From Polaromonas sp. YR568 (GTDB taxonomy: Bacteria; Pseudomonadota; Gammaproteobacteria; Burkholderiales; Burkholderiaceae_C): a stretch of DNA of 64,000 bases. Both the position numbers and the translations under genes were made by a program. Shown here in pieces: positions 15,216 to 23,761 of this stretch (positions within the stretch are counted from its first letter, which is position 1; each line of letters begins with the position of its first letter). The stretch spans positions 622,784 to 686,783 of the forward strand of contig NZ_FPBM01000001.1 in NCBI RefSeq assembly GCF_900116715.1, read 5' to 3'. The notes beneath the pieces were generated by a model. That model was given only the letters and a program-made list of their open reading frames with translations, made no database searches and had not been told where the DNA came from.

Positions 15216-17819
15216 ATGCGCGCCCTGCTCTCAAGCTTTTCCTGGCGGGAGCTGCAACACCATCCCTGGCGCAATGCCGCTGCGGTGGTGGCCGTGATGC
15301 TCGGTGTGGCGCTGGCGTTTTCGGTGCAACTGATCAATGCCTCGGCACTCAGCGAGTTTTCGCAAGCCGTGCGCGCGGTGAGCGGCCAGCCTGACCTGGA
15401 GCTGCGTGCCGTGCAGGGCGGCTTTGACGAGAACCTCTACCAACGCGTGGCCGGCCACCCGCAAGTCGCCCTGGCCAGCCCGGTGCTGGAAGTCAGCACC
15501 TACGCCCTGGACGGCAAAGGCCAGCGCCTGCCTTTGCGCATCATCGGCGTGGATGCGCTGGCCGTCGCGCCCATCGCGCCGGCCCTGATGCCGGTGCCCT
15601 CGTCACAAGCGGAACGTTTCGCGTTATTTACGCCCGGCGTGGTGTTTTTGAATCCGGCCGCACGGCAGCTTTTCAGCGGCGACGGGTTGCGCCTGCAAAG
15701 CGGTCTTGAGCTACGCGCCGTCACGGTGGCGGGCAGCGTGGGCGCAGGCGGCGGGCCGCTGGCGGTGATGGACATTGCCGCCGCACAAGACTTGTTCGGC
15801 AAGGGCGGTCAGCTTTCCCGCATCGACGTGCGGCTCAAAGCCGGCGCAGATTCACAGGCCTTTATTGCCTCGCTGCAACTGCCGGCCGGCATCACCGCTA
15901 CCGCGCCTGGCGATGCCGCCGAGCGGGTGAGCAATCTCTCGCGTGCCTACCGCGTCAATCTGACTGTGCTGGCGCTGGTGGCGCTTTTTACCGGGGCGTT
16001 TCTGGTGTTCTCTGTGCTGTCGCTCAGTGTGGCCAAACGCGCGCAGCAGTTTGCGCTGCTGGGCGTGCTGGGCCTGACGGGGCGTGAACGCCTGCAACTG
16101 GTGCTGGCTGAATCCCTGTTGCTCGGCCTGGTCGGCAGCGCGCTGGGCATTGCGCTGGGCACAGCACTCGCCGCGCTGGCGCTGCGCCTTCTGGGCGGCG
16201 ACCTGGGCGGCGGCTACTTCACCGGCGTGGCGCCCGGCCTGCAATGGAGCGGCTGGGCCGCGCTGATTTATGGCGGGCTGGGTGTGCTGGCTGCCGGTGT
16301 GGGCGGCTGGTGGCCGGCGCGGGCCGCACAAAAGCTGCCGCCCGCGCAAACCCTCAAAGGCTTGGGCGTGGTGGCCCGGGCCGGCAAGGCGCACTGGCTC
16401 AGCATCGCCCTGGTGGCGGCCGGCGCGCTGCTGGCACTGGCGCCGCCGGTGCTGGGCATTCCGCTGGCAGCCTATGTCTCGGTCGGCTTGCTGCTGGTGG
16501 GCGGCATCACCGCATTGCCCTGGTTGATTGCCTTGCTTTACGACCGGCTCAGCCCCTGGGTGGCGCACCGGCTGCTGCCCTTGCTGGCGGTGGAGCGCGC
16601 GCGCCGCGTGCGCGAAAGCGCAGCGGTGGCCGTCAGCGGCGTGGTGGCTTCGCTCAGTCTGGCCGTGGCGCTGACGGTGATGGTGGCGAGCTTTCGCGAA
16701 TCCGTCACGAACTGGCTGGACGTGGTGCTGCCGGCCGATCTCTATGTGCGCACGGCGCTGGGGACCTCGGCCAGCGACACGGCCTACTTCTCGCCGGAGT
16801 TTGTGGCGGCGCTGGGCGGCCTGCCCGGCGTGGCGCGGGTGGGCGCCTTGCGCACCACACCGCTGCTGCTCGACACGGCCATGCCCGCCGTCACGCTGAT
16901 TGCACGCCCGCTGGACGAGCCGGCCAGCACGCTGCCGCTGGTGGGCCAGGCGCTGGCCGTGCCGCCCGGGCGCATCGCCATCTATGTGAGCGAACCCATG
17001 GTGGATCTTTATAGCGTGCGGCCTGGCCAGGATTTCCCCTTGTTGACGCAGGCGTTTTCACAATCATTTCGGGCTGCAGATGGCTCAGGACGAGCGCAAG
17101 CCGCTACGGATTTAATAGCAAATTCGCCCAATACCGCATCACCGCAACCACCCCAGTTTTACGTGGCCGGCGTCTGGCGAGACTACGCCCGCCAGTTCGG
17201 TGCCATCGCCATGGCCCGCAGCGACTTTGAACGCCTGAGCGGCGACCGCCGGGCCAATGAGCTGGCCCTGTGGCTGCGCGAAGGTGTGGGCGACAGCCAG
17301 GTGCAGCAAGCGGTGCGCGCACTGGCAGAGCGCCAGTCCGGCGCAGGCGCTTTGCTCGAGATCGCGTCCGTCAGCCAGTTGCGCGCCACCTCGCTCAGGA
17401 TCTTCGACCGCAGCTTTGCCGTGACCTACTGGCTGCAGGCCGTGGCGATTGCCATCGGCCTCTTCGGCGTGGCCGCCAGCTTCAGTGCACAGGTGCTGGC
17501 GCGCCGCAAAGAGTTCGGCCTGCTGGCACACCTGGGGCTGACGCGGCGGCAGATTCTGGCGGTGGTGGCCGGCGAAGGCGCGGCTTGGACGCTCATAGGC
17601 GCGCTCGCCGGCCTGGGCCTCGGGCTGGCGGTGTCTGCGGTGCTGGTGTATGTGGTGAACCCGCAAAGCTTTCACTGGACCATGGACCTGATGCTACCCT
17701 GGGAGCGCCTGGGCCTGCTGTGCGCGGCCGTGGTGCTGGCCGGCACGGTGACGGCCTGGCTGGCGGGGCGTGCGGCTGCGGGCAAGGATGCGGTGCTGGC
17801 GGTGAAGGAAGACTGGTAA
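15216..17819 (+). CDS. FtsX-type ABC transporter permease (two FtsX domains)
   Basis: An 867-residue permease: an N-terminal TM helix (VVAVMLGVALAFSVQLINAS), a periplasmic domain, three TM helices, a central TM pair, a second periplasmic domain and three C-terminal TM helices ending SAVLVYVVNPQSFHWTM. This is the layout of DUF214/FtsX permeases that work with LolD-like ATPases to move lipophilic substrates or lipoproteins. The start MRALLSSFSWREL is chosen because the upstream frame overlaps the TPR gene. Residues 625-635 are encoded by a copy of a dispersed repeat that makes a low-complexity insert in the second periplasmic domain. The likely ATPase partner is the gene at 11555, and an AttH-like protein lies at 23762. 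Confidence 0.87.
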   Translation: MRALLSSFSWRELQHHPWRNAAAVVAVMLGVALAFSVQLINASALSEFSQAVRAVSGQPDLELRAVQGGFDENLYQRVAGHPQVALASPVLEVSTYALDGKGQRLPLRIIGVDALAVAPIAPALMPVPSSQAERFALFTPGVVFLNPAARQLFSGDGLRLQSGLELRAVTVAGSVGAGGGPLAVMDIAAAQDLFGKGGQLSRIDVRLKAGADSQAFIASLQLPAGITATAPGDAAERVSNLSRAYRVNLTVLALVALFTGAFLVFSVLSLSVAKRAQQFALLGVLGLTGRERLQLVLAESLLLGLVGSALGIALGTALAALALRLLGGDLGGGYFTGVAPGLQWSGWAALIYGGLGVLAAGVGGWWPARAAQKLPPAQTLKGLGVVARAGKAHWLSIALVAAGALLALAPPVLGIPLAAYVSVGLLLVGGITALPWLIALLYDRLSPWVAHRLLPLLAVERARRVRESAAVAVSGVVASLSLAVALTVMVASFRESVTNWLDVVLPADLYVRTALGTSASDTAYFSPEFVAALGGLPGVARVGALRTTPLLLDTAMPAVTLIARPLDEPASTLPLVGQALAVPPGRIAIYVSEPMVDLYSVRPGQDFPLLTQAFSQSFRAADGSGRAQAATDLIANSPNTASPQPPQFYVAGVWRDYARQFGAIAMARSDFERLSGDRRANELALWLREGVGDSQVQQAVRALAERQSGAGALLEIASVSQLRATSLRIFDRSFAVTYWLQAVAIAIGLFGVAASFSAQVLARRKEFGLLAHLGLTRRQILAVVAGEGAAWTLIGALAGLGLGLAVSAVLVYVVNPQSFHWTMDLMLPWERLGLLCAAVVLAGTVTAWLAGRAAAGKDAVLAVKEDW
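17089..17119 (-). repeat. dispersed GCTAT-N7-ATAGC repeat inside the permease gene
   Basis: Read on the minus strand, this stretch matches the intergenic copy at 30943-30973 at 26 of 31 positions (begins GCTATTAAATCCGTAGC). It lies in frame in the permease and encodes part of the loop between QSFRAADGSG and SPNTASPQPP. Confidence 0.6.
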
Positions 17820-17941
17820 ACGGCGACGGCTGAGCTCACGCACCTGTGCCGTCCTACAGGGGCCGATGCCTGATTCCCACGCCTTGCGGCAGGCCCGCGC
17901 AGCACACTGGATTCACGTCATCACCGCACGTGGAGCCCACG

Positions 17942-18442
17942 ATGAGCACCAGCACCGTTCCCAACTTTCCCAATGTTCCCAATACCGTCATGCCTCGCCC
18001 ACATGACATCGGCGGCCAGGCAAGTACAGCCTCCACCGCGGAGCGCGCGCCGCAAGCGCCGGTACGGCTCGCCCACGGCCTGCTCGCAATCCGCAACGCT
18101 GACGGCAGCGTGACCCTTCAACCGACGCAGCCCCTCACGCTTCAAGCGGAAGAGCTGGAAGCGCTGGTGAACGACCTGGCCGGCCTGCGGGCCTCCATGG
18201 ACCCGCCCTACCCGCTGGACTGCCCGCCGCTGTGCGCGCTGGAGCCCTGCTACAGCCCGCGGCACTGGGTTGCCTGCGACCCGCTGACCGGGAAAATCCT
18301 GATCTTCCTGCGCCACCACCTGTTCGGCTGGCTGGGCATTGTGCAGACACCGGAGGCCTCGCTGGAGATGCTGAAGTCGGTGGCGGTGGAGATGAAAAAC
18401 CTCGAGTGGTCTGAGGACGACCCCAAGCGCGCCTTGCACTGA
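17942..18442 (+). CDS. hypothetical protein, 166 aa
   Basis: Soluble protein with no signal peptide or membrane segment. The N-terminal 50 residues are Ser/Thr/Pro-rich with a VPNFPNVPN repeat; the C-terminal half (about 60-166) is globular-looking with a Cys/Pro-rich stretch PLDCPPLCALEPCYSP and LEMLKSVAVEMKNLEWSEDDP. No family recognised. The start at 17942 is chosen because the preceding codons look non-coding; CCACG lies just before it, with no strong ribosome binding site. Good codon-position GC bias supports it being real. Confidence 0.55.
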   Translation: MSTSTVPNFPNVPNTVMPRPHDIGGQASTASTAERAPQAPVRLAHGLLAIRNADGSVTLQPTQPLTLQAEELEALVNDLAGLRASMDPPYPLDCPPLCALEPCYSPRHWVACDPLTGKILIFLRHHLFGWLGIVQTPEASLEMLKSVAVEMKNLEWSEDDPKRALH

Positions 18443-18654
18443 CGCGGCAATCCTGCAAACCATCTTCGCTGCATTGCAGCATGCGCTCAGGTGCAGGCGA
18501 ACTTTAGGGCTACTTAGTTTTTTCCAATGACGGCGCGGCGGCTGCAAGGCGCTTTCGTTTGCTTACTCACCGTCACGCTTTTGACCCGCAATTGTCATCA
18601 CGGCAGCGCGCGGCGCTTTTACCATGGAGGCATCACTTCAAAGAGGTCTTCACC

Positions 18655-18882
18655 ATGGCATCCGTCAAAGCACCGCCACATGACTACCGCATTGAAAACG
18701 TCGACCCGGTTCAAGGCAGTCTGTTGCGCGCCAACTCCCAGCATCTTTACGCCGACTACTCGCTGGCGGTAGCCGTCGCCGTCAAAAGCGTGGCCGACCC
18801 GACGCGCCAGGAAGTGCGCGTCGTGCACATTCCCAGCGGGGAAATTGTGTTTCGCACGTCCGGCGCGGGCCAGGCGTTTTGA
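18655..18882 (+). CDS. hypothetical small protein, 75 aa
   Basis: Reads MASVKAPPHDYRIENVD and continues with an Ala/Val-rich strand and RVVHIPSGEIVFRTSG at the end, suggesting a small beta-rich cytoplasmic protein. AAAGAGG lies about 10 bases upstream of this ATG, which supports the start over an earlier in-frame Met. No family recognised. About 210 bases of non-coding DNA precede it. Confidence 0.5.
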   Translation: MASVKAPPHDYRIENVDPVQGSLLRANSQHLYADYSLAVAVAVKSVADPTRQEVRVVHIPSGEIVFRTSGAGQAF

Positions 18883-18902
18883 ACTTGCGCCCACACTTGC
18901 AT

Positions 18903-19814
18903 TCAGCTCAGCCGGATGCTGGCAGCAAAGTGGTCGTACACCGCCGCGATTCTTCGCAGGTGGCGCGACTCGGCATGCGCCAGCAGCCACAGGTCTGACT
19001 CGCAGTCCGCCAGCGTGCCGCCCAGCGGCACCAGCGCCGGCTCGCTCTCCAGCATGAAGACGGGCACGATGCCCACCCCCAGCCCCGCCTTGATCGCATC
19101 CGTCACCGCCACAATGCCGTCCGCGTGATGGCGCGGCGTGAGTTTGGGAAACTGCTTGCGCCGCCACAGCACAGACGGGTGCTCGGGCAGCGATTCGTCG
19201 GGCGCTATCCAGTCGAGGCCGCCCAGCCCCTCCATCATCGAGGCCGCTTTTTTTGAAGTCACCGTCTTGGCCAGGGCCTTTGATGCACACACCACAAAAC
19301 GCACAGTGCCCAGCTTTCGCCCGACCAGGTGATCGGGCGGCTTGCGCGTGGCGCGCAAGGCCAGGTCGGCATCACGCCGGCTGAGGCTGGCGAGTTCATT
19401 GCCCGTTCGCATATCGAGTTGCAGCAAAGGGTGCTGCGCCAGCAAGGGTTTGAGCGAAGGCAGCACCAGCCCGCGCAGCACGGCATCGGTCGTCGTCAGC
19501 CGCACCCGGCCCGACACGCCCTCGTGCGGACGCTGGGCGCTGGCACGTGCGGCCTCCAGCTCGGCCTCTATGCGTTCGGCATGCGGCACCAGGGCCAGCA
19601 TGGGCTCGGTCGGCAGGTAGCCCAGGCGGGAGCGCTCAAACAGGCGCTGGCCCAGGCTTTTCTCAATGCGCTGCACCGAGCGGAACACGGTGGAGGCATC
19701 TGCCTCCAGCCGGCGCGCGGCCTCAGCCAGCGTGGCGCCGCGCACCAATGCCAGCAGGGTTTGCAGGTCATACGCCGTCAGGTCGTATTGCGGTGATGCA
19801 ATCGGTGTTTTCAT
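18903..19814 (-). CDS. LysR family transcriptional regulator (next to DoxX/GST)
   Basis: A 303-residue regulator. The N-terminal winged helix-turn-helix is seen in LQTLLALVRGATLAEAARRLEADASTVFRSVQRIEKSLGQRLFERS (about residues 16-60); the rest is the effector-binding domain. The ATG at 19814 is used; a TTG three codons upstream is the only longer alternative. It is transcribed away from the doxX-like and GST genes, with an 83-base gap that carries an ATTG-N8-CAAT dyad, so it probably controls them and itself. Effector unknown. Confidence 0.88.
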   Translation of the reverse strand: MKTPIASPQYDLTAYDLQTLLALVRGATLAEAARRLEADASTVFRSVQRIEKSLGQRLFERSRLGYLPTEPMLALVPHAERIEAELEAARASAQRPHEGVSGRVRLTTTDAVLRGLVLPSLKPLLAQHPLLQLDMRTGNELASLSRRDADLALRATRKPPDHLVGRKLGTVRFVVCASKALAKTVTSKKAASMMEGLGGLDWIAPDESLPEHPSVLWRRKQFPKLTPRHHADGIVAVTDAIKAGLGVGIVPVFMLESEPALVPLGGTLADCESDLWLLAHAESRHLRRIAAVYDHFAASIRLS

Positions 19815-19828
19815 TTTTGCCAATTTAC

Positions 19829-19844
19829 ATTGATTTTTTGCAAT
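19829..19844. promoter_or_regulatory. candidate LysR operator (T-N11-A dyad)
   Basis: ATTG-ATTTTTTG-CAAT fits the T-N11-A consensus of LysR-type binding sites and sits in the short divergent gap between the lysR gene and the doxX-like gene. Confidence 0.45.
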
Positions 19845-19897
19845 CGTACAGTGGCGGCCTCTTTCAACTTTTTCACCCTTTTATTGCGAGGCTTTTT

Positions 19898-20332
19898 ATG
19901 AACACATCGACATCTCAATCCCTTGACGCCACCACCGCACAAGACTGGGGCGCCACCTTGCTGCGCATCAGCCTGGGCCTCATGTGGGTCACCCACGCAC
20001 TGCTCAAGATCGTGGTCTACACACTGCCCGGGACGGCGCAGTTCTTCGGCTCAGTCGGCCTGCCCGGCTTTATGGTCTACCCCGTAGTGGCGATGGAGCT
20101 GGCCGGCGGAGCCGCCCTGTTGCTGGGCTTTTACGGCCGCCAGGTTTCGCTGCTGCTGGCGCCCATTCTTCTGGTGGCGGCCTGGGTGCACCTGCCCAAT
20201 GGCTGGGTGTTTACCAACCCCAAAGGCGGCTGGGAATACCCGGTGTTCCTGCTGGCGGCAACGATTGCGCACTGGCTGCTGGGCGACGGCAAACTGGCCC
20301 TGCGCCGCAGCCGCATGTTCGCTCCGGCTTGA
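19898..20332 (+). CDS. DoxX family membrane protein
   Basis: A 144-residue protein with four hydrophobic segments (GATLLRISLGLMWVTHALLK; VVAMELAGGAALLLGFYG; SLLLAPILLVAAWVHLP; YPVFLLAATIAHWLLG), matching the DoxX/DUF4870-like family of small inner-membrane proteins often linked to quinone or thiol redox genes. GAGG precedes the ATG. A glutathione S-transferase gene follows after 11 bases and a LysR gene is divergent, so the pair probably forms a LysR-controlled redox or detoxification unit. Confidence 0.85.
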   Translation: MNTSTSQSLDATTAQDWGATLLRISLGLMWVTHALLKIVVYTLPGTAQFFGSVGLPGFMVYPVVAMELAGGAALLLGFYGRQVSLLLAPILLVAAWVHLPNGWVFTNPKGGWEYPVFLLAATIAHWLLGDGKLALRRSRMFAPA

Positions 20333-20343
20333 AGGGAACCATC

Positions 20344-21015
20344 ATGCAACTGACCCTGATCAGCCACACCCTGTGCCCCTATGTACAGCGCGCCGCCATC
20401 GTGCTGGCCGAAAAAGAAGTCGCGTTCGAACGGCGTTATGTCGACCTGGCCCACAAGCCCGATTGGTTCAAGACCGTGTCACCCCTGGGCAAAACGCCGG
20501 TGTTGATGGTGGACAACGACGCGATTTTTGAATCCGCCGTGATCTGCGAATACCTGGACGACACGCTGCTGCCGCGCCTGCATCCGGCGGATGCCTTGAA
20601 GCGCGCGCAACACCGTGGGTGGATGGAATTTGGCTCTGGCGTGCTGAGCACCATCGCCGCGTTTTACAACGCACCCGATGCGGCGGCATTCGCGCGGCAC
20701 CGCGGCGATATTCAGCGCCGGTTTGCCCAGCTCGAAGCCGTGTTGCCTGAGCAAGGCCCCTATTTCTCCGGTGCGTCGTTCAGCGTAGTCGACGCCGTAT
20801 TCGGCCCGGTGTTTCGTTACTTCGACGTGCTGGAGAGCGCTGGTGGAACGGGGTTCTTTGACGAGCTGCCGAAGGTTCGCGCCTGGCGCGCCGCACTCGC
20901 TGTACGCCCGTCAGTGCAACAGGCTGTGGGCAGTGGCTATGCCGCGGAGCTGTGCAGCTTCTTCCTCGCCCGGGGCTCTGAGCTCTCGCGTCGCATCACA
21001 GGGCATGAAAGATAA
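20344..21015 (+). CDS. glutathione S-transferase family protein
   Basis: A 223-residue protein with the thioredoxin-like N-terminal GST domain: SHTLCPYVQRAAIVLAEK (CPY catalytic site with Cys11), the cis-Pro segment GKTPVL and the glutathione gamma-glutamyl site ESAVICEYLD. The all-alpha C-terminal domain starts about residue 85. The N-terminal Cys suggests an Omega/Lambda-like or dehydroascorbate/thiol-transferase activity rather than classical conjugation. GAAGGGAACC precedes the ATG. It is cotranscribed with doxX. Confidence 0.88.
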   Translation: MQLTLISHTLCPYVQRAAIVLAEKEVAFERRYVDLAHKPDWFKTVSPLGKTPVLMVDNDAIFESAVICEYLDDTLLPRLHPADALKRAQHRGWMEFGSGVLSTIAAFYNAPDAAAFARHRGDIQRRFAQLEAVLPEQGPYFSGASFSVVDAVFGPVFRYFDVLESAGGTGFFDELPKVRAWRAALAVRPSVQQAVGSGYAAELCSFFLARGSELSRRITGHER

Positions 21016-21027
21016 ACCTGATGCTAT

Positions 21028-21083
21028 AAAGCGGATGACGGCTTTCGGCCAGAAGCGGACGCTGCCGCAGCCGTTCATTTTCC
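21028..21083. repeat. candidate dispersed intergenic repeat (QKRT-coding type)
   Basis: The stretch around GGCTTTCGGCCAGAAGCGG, translatable as AFGQKRTL on one strand and VRFWPKA on the other, resembles a short element I recall as very common between genes in alphaproteobacteria. It lies between the GST gene and the small membrane protein. The identification rests on memory and was not searched. Confidence 0.35.
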
Positions 21084-21110
21084 TTTTAGCTATCCAAATC
21101 CAGGACACGA

Positions 21111-21368
21111 ATGAGAGCGATTGACGCACTGGCAGTCCTCGGGACTCTGCTGGGTTTTTACTATTTCGTATTAGGAATTTCTGCCGGTGCGCATTTGATG
21201 GACACGGAGCGCGCCAAATCGCCGGGAGAGCGTCTATTGCTGACCATTTACCTTTGGTCGTTTGATTTCAGCCAATTCTCCGACGAAGGCAAGAAACTCT
21301 GCAAGCAAGGAAACGGGGTTGTTGGGCTCGCTGCCGCCGCGTGGCTAGCCTGGGCGTTCTTGCGCTGA
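21111..21368 (+). CDS. small membrane protein, 85 aa, unknown
   Basis: Two hydrophobic segments (ALAVLGTLLGFYYFVLGISAG at residues 6-26; GVVGLAAAAWLAWAFLR at the end) flank a charged middle with KSPGERLL and FSDEGKKLCKQGN. Base composition is lower in GC than the neighbours and codon use is less biased, which hints at recent acquisition. The ATG follows CCAGGACACGA. No family recognised. It sits directly after a dispersed-looking repeat at 21028. Confidence 0.55.
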   Translation: MRAIDALAVLGTLLGFYYFVLGISAGAHLMDTERAKSPGERLLLTIYLWSFDFSQFSDEGKKLCKQGNGVVGLAAAAWLAWAFLR

Positions 21369-21372
21369 CTTT

Positions 21373-22266
21373 TCAGGCCTGACGAAACGTAGCCAGCGTC
21401 TTGAGCAGATTGCGGGTCGCGCCGTCCAGGGCATCCAGCGGCCGGTGCACCATGGCCGTATGACGAGTCAACGCGGGTTTGAGCGGCACCAGTTGCACGT
21501 CGTGCCGCACGTTGGACTCTTCTATCGACTGCTCTCTCGGCAACACCGCAGCACCGTAACCGGCAGCCACCAGGCTCTTGATGGCTTCAGAGTAGTTGAG
21601 CTCAATGCGGGCGCGTGGCGTGAAACCCGCATCGGCAAACCAGGCCATGGTCATGCGGTACATGTGGGTGGGGGTTTCGTTGAAGATCAGCGGCCTTGAG
21701 GCCAGCCACGCGGGCGTGGCGTGTTTGGGCGCCTTCCAGCGTTTGGGCACAAAGGCCATCATCGGGTCGCTGCGCCAGTGCGTGATCACCATGCCGCGCT
21801 GCGCGGGCGGCGGTGTGGCGACAAGGCCGACATCCAGCGTGCCGTCCAGCAGCCGCTGCATGGTGTCGGCTGAGCCCAGGATGCTGACCTCGACATCGAT
21901 GTCGGGGTGGATTTCTTCCATGGCCTTGAGCACCTGCGGCAAAAAGTACACCAGCACGCCGGTGGTGGTGCCCAGGCGCACGCGGCCTGTGCGGCCCTCG
22001 ACATGGCGTTTGACGGCGTCCACCGCGTCGTCGGCGTCGCGCAGCAGGCGGCGGGCGCGTTCGACCAGCATGGCGCCTGCCGGTGTGGGCTCCACACGCC
22101 GGCCGCCGCGCACCACCAGCGGCGTGCCCAGGCGGCTTTCCAGCTCGCTCACATGCAGGCTGACGGTGGGCTGGGCCAGGTGCAGGCCCTGCGCCGCGGC
22201 AGAGAAGGTGCCCAGGTCGGTGATGGTGACCAGCGTCCTCAGTTGGTCCAGGTTCAGTTCGCGCAT
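21373..22266 (-). CDS. LysR family transcriptional regulator (opposite DUF1127)
   Basis: A 297-residue LysR protein: helix-turn-helix in FSAAAQGLHLAQPTVSLHVSELESRLGTPLV (20-50) and an effector domain with GRVRLGTTTGVLVYFLPQVL at about 94-113. AGCGG and other family hallmarks are typical and full length. It reads away from the DUF1127 gene, and the gap between them carries a perfect TATCAG-N5-CTGATA palindrome 11 bases from its start codon, consistent with autoregulation. The target is probably the divergent gene and perhaps the PLP gene after it. Confidence 0.88.
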   Translation of the reverse strand: MRELNLDQLRTLVTITDLGTFSAAAQGLHLAQPTVSLHVSELESRLGTPLVVRGGRRVEPTPAGAMLVERARRLLRDADDAVDAVKRHVEGRTGRVRLGTTTGVLVYFLPQVLKAMEEIHPDIDVEVSILGSADTMQRLLDGTLDVGLVATPPPAQRGMVITHWRSDPMMAFVPKRWKAPKHATPAWLASRPLIFNETPTHMYRMTMAWFADAGFTPRARIELNYSEAIKSLVAAGYGAAVLPREQSIEESNVRHDVQLVPLKPALTRHTAMVHRPLDALDGATRNLLKTLATFRQA

Positions 22267-22276
22267 AAAACCTCAA

Positions 22277-22293
22277 TATCAGTAATCCTGATA
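22277..22293. promoter_or_regulatory. candidate LysR operator, perfect palindrome
   Basis: TATCAG-TAATC-CTGATA, a perfect 6+6 dyad containing T-N11-A, with a further half-site AATCAG at about 22299. It lies in the lysR-DUF1127 divergent gap. Confidence 0.55.
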
Positions 22294-22369
22294 CTTTTAA
22301 TCAGAAATCTCAACTTCCACAATAGCATGATTTTCAGCACCATAGGGCACTTCCCACAAGGAGTACGAG

Positions 22370-22597
22370 ATGCTGACGAGAACGATGAGGATCATTCCGC
22401 TTACCCTGCCCGGCTTTCCAGCCCGGGAGCTGGGACAGCGGCTTCTGGCCGCCCTGCACAAAAGCATGCGAAGGCAACGGGACCTGAACGAGCTGCGGCT
22501 GATGAGCGACCACCAGCTCAATGACCTTGGCATAGGCCGCGGCGAGATTCCTGGCGTGATGGACTCGCCCGGCCAGGATCGCTGGAAGCGGTATTAA
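22370..22597 (+). CDS. DUF1127 family small protein
   Basis: A 75-residue basic protein whose C-terminal half has the DUF1127 (YjiS-like) pattern: LNELRLMSDHQLNDLGIGRGEIPGV. Members are short Arg-rich proteins that, in alphaproteobacteria, bind RNA and affect phosphate or carbon metabolism; the role in this group is unknown. AAGGAG precedes the ATG at good spacing. It is divergent from a lysR gene. Confidence 0.85.
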   Translation: MLTRTMRIIPLTLPGFPARELGQRLLAALHKSMRRQRDLNELRLMSDHQLNDLGIGRGEIPGVMDSPGQDRWKRY

Positions 22598-22669
22598 GGC
22601 GGGCGCACCAGCCTGCCAGGCCGGCAGCACCCGTTTTGCATCAGCAGGTCTTGCTGCGAGAATCGGGCG

Positions 22670-23752
22670 ATGACCTCCCTACAGACTTCCAGCAGCCCCT
22701 GGCTTAGCGCCGCCATCGCCCGCATCGAGGCTGATTACCAGCGCAGCGCCGACACCCACCTGATTCCCCTGCCCCTGCCGGAATTTGCGGCGCGCGGCAT
22801 CGACTTCTATCTCAAGGACGAATCCACCCACCCCACCGGCAGCCTCAAGCACCGGCTGGCGCGCTCGCTCTTTCTGTACGCGCTGTGCAATGGGCTGATC
22901 CACCAGGCCTCCACCATCGTCGAGGCCTCCAGCGGCTCCACCGCGGTGAGTGAAGCCTACTTTGCGCGGCTGCTGGGCCTGCCCTTTATCGCGGTGATGC
23001 CGCGCAGCACCTCGCCCGAGAAAGTGGCGCAGATCGAGTTTTACGGCGGACGCTGCCACTGGGTAGATAGCGCCGCGCAGGTGTATGACAGCGCGCGCAA
23101 GCTGGCCCTGGAAACCGGCGGCCACTACATGGACCAGTTCACCTATGCCGAGCGCGCCACCGACTGGCGCGGCAACAACAACATCGCCGAAAGCATGTTC
23201 AGCCAGATGGCGCGCGAGCGTCACCCGGTGCCGCGCTGGATCGTGGTGGGCGCGGGCACGGGCGGCACCAGCGCCACCATAGGGCGTTACGTGCGCTACC
23301 AGCGCCACAACAGCCAGCTGTGTGTGGCCGACCCGGCCGGCTCGGTCTTCGGCGCGTACCACCGCACGGGTGACGCCAACCTGACCGGCGTGGGCTCGCG
23401 CATCGAGGGCATAGGCCGCCCGCGCGTGGAGGCCAGCTTTATCCGCACGGTGATAGACCGAATGGTCGAAGTCGCCGATGTCGCCTCTGTGGCCGCCATG
23501 CAGGAGCTCTCCCGCCTTCTGGGCCGCCGCGTTGGGCCTTCGACCGGCACCAACCTGGTGGGCATGCTGACGCTGGCGCATGAGATGCTGGAGCGTGGCG
23601 AGCAGGGCTCCATCCTCTCGCTGCTGTGCGATTCGGGTGAGCGTTACCTGCCCACGTACCACAACGCCGAATGGGTGGCTGAAAAAATGGGCGATTGCAC
23701 TGCGGCCTGTGAACAGGTAGCACGCCTGATGCGGCCCGCGCCGGCGGCCTGA
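22670..23752 (+). CDS. Cds1-like PLP-dependent cysteine synthase/desulfhydrase family protein
   Basis: A 360-residue fold-type II PLP enzyme. The Schiff-base lysine is in [11 protein letters not shown] (Lys60), the substrate loop is [12 protein letters not shown], and the phosphate loop is [18 protein letters not shown]. The segment [15 protein letters not shown] and its length match the branch that contains L-cysteine desulfhydrase Cds1 (fungi, Mycobacterium) rather than CysK/CysM. The likely reaction releases sulfide from cysteine, but a synthase or other beta-replacement role is possible. The AttH-like gene starts 9 bases after it, implying cotranscription. Confidence 0.78.
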   Translation: MTSLQTSSSPWLSAAIARIEADYQRSADTHLIPLPLPEFAARGIDFYLKDESTHPTGSLKHRLARSLFLYALCNGLIHQASTIVEASSGSTAVSEAYFARLLGLPFIAVMPRSTSPEKVAQIEFYGGRCHWVDSAAQVYDSARKLALETGGHYMDQFTYAERATDWRGNNNIAESMFSQMARERHPVPRWIVVGAGTGGTSATIGRYVRYQRHNSQLCVADPAGSVFGAYHRTGDANLTGVGSRIEGIGRPRVEASFIRTVIDRMVEVADVASVAAMQELSRLLGRRVGPSTGTNLVGMLTLAHEMLERGEQGSILSLLCDSGERYLPTYHNAEWVAEKMGDCTAACEQVARLMRPAPAA

Positions 23753-23761
23753 AGAAGCAGC

